Below are positions 63,501-64,000 of a stretch of 64,000 bases of DNA, in pieces. Source of the DNA: Acidobacteriota bacterium (GTDB lineage Bacteria > Acidobacteriota > Vicinamibacteria > Vicinamibacterales > UBA2999); the NCBI GenBank assembly GCA_016871195.1, contig VFZN01000006.1:17489-81488 (forward strand), given 5' to 3'. Within the stretch, counting starts at the first letter, position 1. The number at the start of each line of letters is the position of its first letter. The translations under genes and the position numbers were made by a program. The notes beneath the pieces are model-generated. The model saw only the letters and a program-made list of their open reading frames with translations, made no database searches and was not told the origin of the DNA.

Positions 63501-64000
63501 CGGCAGGACGTCGACGCGATGGAAGCCGCCGGCATCGTCGAGCCGGATGTGCGGGTCATTCGTGCCGCAGAGGCCGCCGACCCGGACGAAGACGAAACCC
63601 AGGCTGAGGCCGACCCCGGGGACGCCTCCGTTCCCGAACGGATGACGGCGGAAGAAGCCATTGCCGAATTGCGCGGGAAGATCGACCGCATCGGGCCTGT
63701 CAACATGATGGCCATTGAACAGCATGCCGACCTAGAACAGCGACATGTGTTCCTGACCACGCAGCGGCAGGACCTGCTGGATTCGATTGCCCAGACCAAC
63801 GAGGCCATCCGACGCATCGACGAAACCACCCACGCCAGATTCCGCGATGCGTTCACGGCGATCAATCTCAATTTTCAGGACACGTTCTCGACCCTGTTTG
63901 GTGGCGGTAAGGCTGGCATCAGCCTGATCGATGACACCGACCCGCTCGAAAGCGGCATCGACATTGTGGCGTCACCTCCGGGTAAGCGTCTGCAGAGCGT
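60570..64000 (+). CDS. smc: Chromosome segregation protein SMC, N-terminal 1143 residues (partial)
   Basis: The frame starts at ATG 60570 and stays open to the window edge, with no internal stop noted. N-terminal ATPase half: MRLERLEISGFKSF, Walker A GPNGCGKSN (31-39), Q-loop WVLGEQ, and EQGKIGMIL. Long coiled coils follow, with a hinge domain at about residues 545-665 (GARGALADFVEVDSRYERAVEAC in part). The last visible part begins the C-terminal ATPase half (GPVNMMAI, TLFGGGKAG, ASPPGKRLQS). The signature and Walker B motifs lie past the edge. SMC compacts and aligns sister chromosomes. It starts 31 bases after ctpA. Confidence 0.95.
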   Translation, partial: MRLERLEISGFKSFSDRAELSFDQGVTAIVGPNGCGKSNVADALTWVLGEQSAKSLRGETMEDVIFNGSDARKPTGAAEVRLRLTGVVVPPSLDKELGYEPYLSTAPGGANGMTLAPEMTRDVEVTRRLFRSGESEYLIDGQQCRLRDIHELLMDTGLGAKAYAIIEQGKIGMILSSRPTDRRQLIEEAAGITKYKARRRAAELKLDAAQQNLTRLDDIVYEVDKQKGALKRQAARARRYTRLRDEMRRWEKVLFARRSRSLSEAIEAARARLLDVREQEAAAAARLAEVDATLAALRIAQAEADGVAGRLRDVAHNQELDINRRQQQIALDRQQATMLQGRADELEAERQQLEARREPERLALDERRRAVDQAALRRRDAAATAQEAAEAHARAQQSIEAAEQDVERARAEVYAVVNTVTALTATVQSATAQRERAVAEDQRLTLEQGELTAEFDRAQSDRATAREQLTRAQDALDAARLECTRCEEILAQTRMAFEQHTRDVRAGEQQLAGLSARLRSLEELDAHRAGFGDAARLVLSSAAEGIGARGALADFVEVDSRYERAVEACLGDLLQYVVVDTLAQVTAGLQLVRTEDAGRCGFIVAGDDDAATSAASSPVLPAGVVRLSEVVRIHGAFVATIRRVLGDVCVADTFEAAAAAARALGTTVATLDGDVFRGCYQVSGGAKAESRGILATKREIKELRERIAEERAVLARLADESVHFEQVMAEATAGVQRLGAEMHRQEKAMVAAEGQESRAAQDGLRVSQRRELVDGDIRRLRDEIAALDLRQAEARASVTRLDADKRVADELFSEQVLRLTGARERAEQCSQRVAEVRADLAAVTERVSALEQEVVRMEMAAAELERRLAACQRDIALMGEQRERLVDGVGDHERQLDEDVRLLDSLREQVREADDRAGELRTSVEMQDQIIRDARRALDAIRALASELEVSRATSEAELTHLAQQVYDAVGVTLQEVRQDVDAMEAAGIVEPDVRVIRAAEAADPDEDETQAEADPGDASVPERMTAEEAIAELRGKIDRIGPVNMMAIEQHADLEQRHVFLTTQRQDLLDSIAQTNEAIRRIDETTHARFRDAFTAINLNFQDTFSTLFGGGKAGISLIDDTDPLESGIDIVASPPGKRLQS

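Overview
The window is one continuous stretch of a high-GC bacterial chromosome. It carries the conserved transcription/translation super-cluster followed by cell-envelope genes. The most likely source is an acidobacterium, possibly of the Vicinamibacteria. This rests on the VWFA-related protein type typical of Acidobacteriota (37376-39382), a MacA/MacB-like efflux set with a YIP1-type membrane protein, very high GC at third codon positions, and the overall gene style. It is an inference, since no rRNA gene is present.

Layout. (1) 1-12068: 3' end of tuf, rpmG, tRNA-Trp, secE, nusG, rplKAJL, rpoB, rpoC. (2) 12092-18126: a block of unrelated genes (sulfatase, TauE/SafE-type permease, response regulator, sensor kinase, TPR protein) separating rpoC from the str genes. 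(3) 18127-37232: a good sigma70-like promoter and a hairpin-bearing leader, then rpsL-rpsG-fusA running directly into the S10, spc and alpha ribosomal operons, including secY, adk, map, infA, rpmJ and rpoA and ending with rplQ and a strong terminator. tuf is not in the str operon. (4) 37376-44037: the VWFA-related protein, convergent with an operon encoding a YIP1-like protein, a membrane-fusion protein and two MacB-type permeases with no ATPase. (5) 44159-53239: a type IV pilus cluster with a short PilB-like ATPase, PilT, PilC, a prepilin, a VKOR-thioredoxin fusion, prepilin peptidase, three minor pilin-like proteins and an unrecognised probable lipoprotein. (6) 53236-64000: aroB, divergent proS, an OmpA-family protein behind a bidirectional terminator, tatC and tatA, a C-terminal processing protease, and smc running off the right edge.

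How the genes work together. Most of the window is the machinery for making RNA polymerase, ribosomes and the Sec translocon. The ribosomal proteins L33, L36, S14 and S4 are all of the zinc-binding (cysteine-containing) type. The pilus cluster looks self-contained for assembly ATPase, retraction, platform, pilins and maturation, but no alignment or secretin genes are in view. Its VKOR-thioredoxin fusion sits between the pilin and its peptidase, and every pilin-like product there has two or more cysteines, which suggests oxidative folding of pilins.

Most interesting points. RpoB carries an insertion of roughly 60 residues with nine cysteines in its N-terminal part. Several non-ribosomal genes have a -10-like hexamer 6-7 nt before the ATG, which looks like leaderless mRNA. 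Several intercistronic hairpins sit at places where ribosomal and RNA-polymerase operons are often regulated (rplJ-rplL, rplL-rpoB, str leader, rpsN-rpsH, rpsD-rpoA). No insertion sequence, CRISPR array, prophage or rRNA gene was seen.
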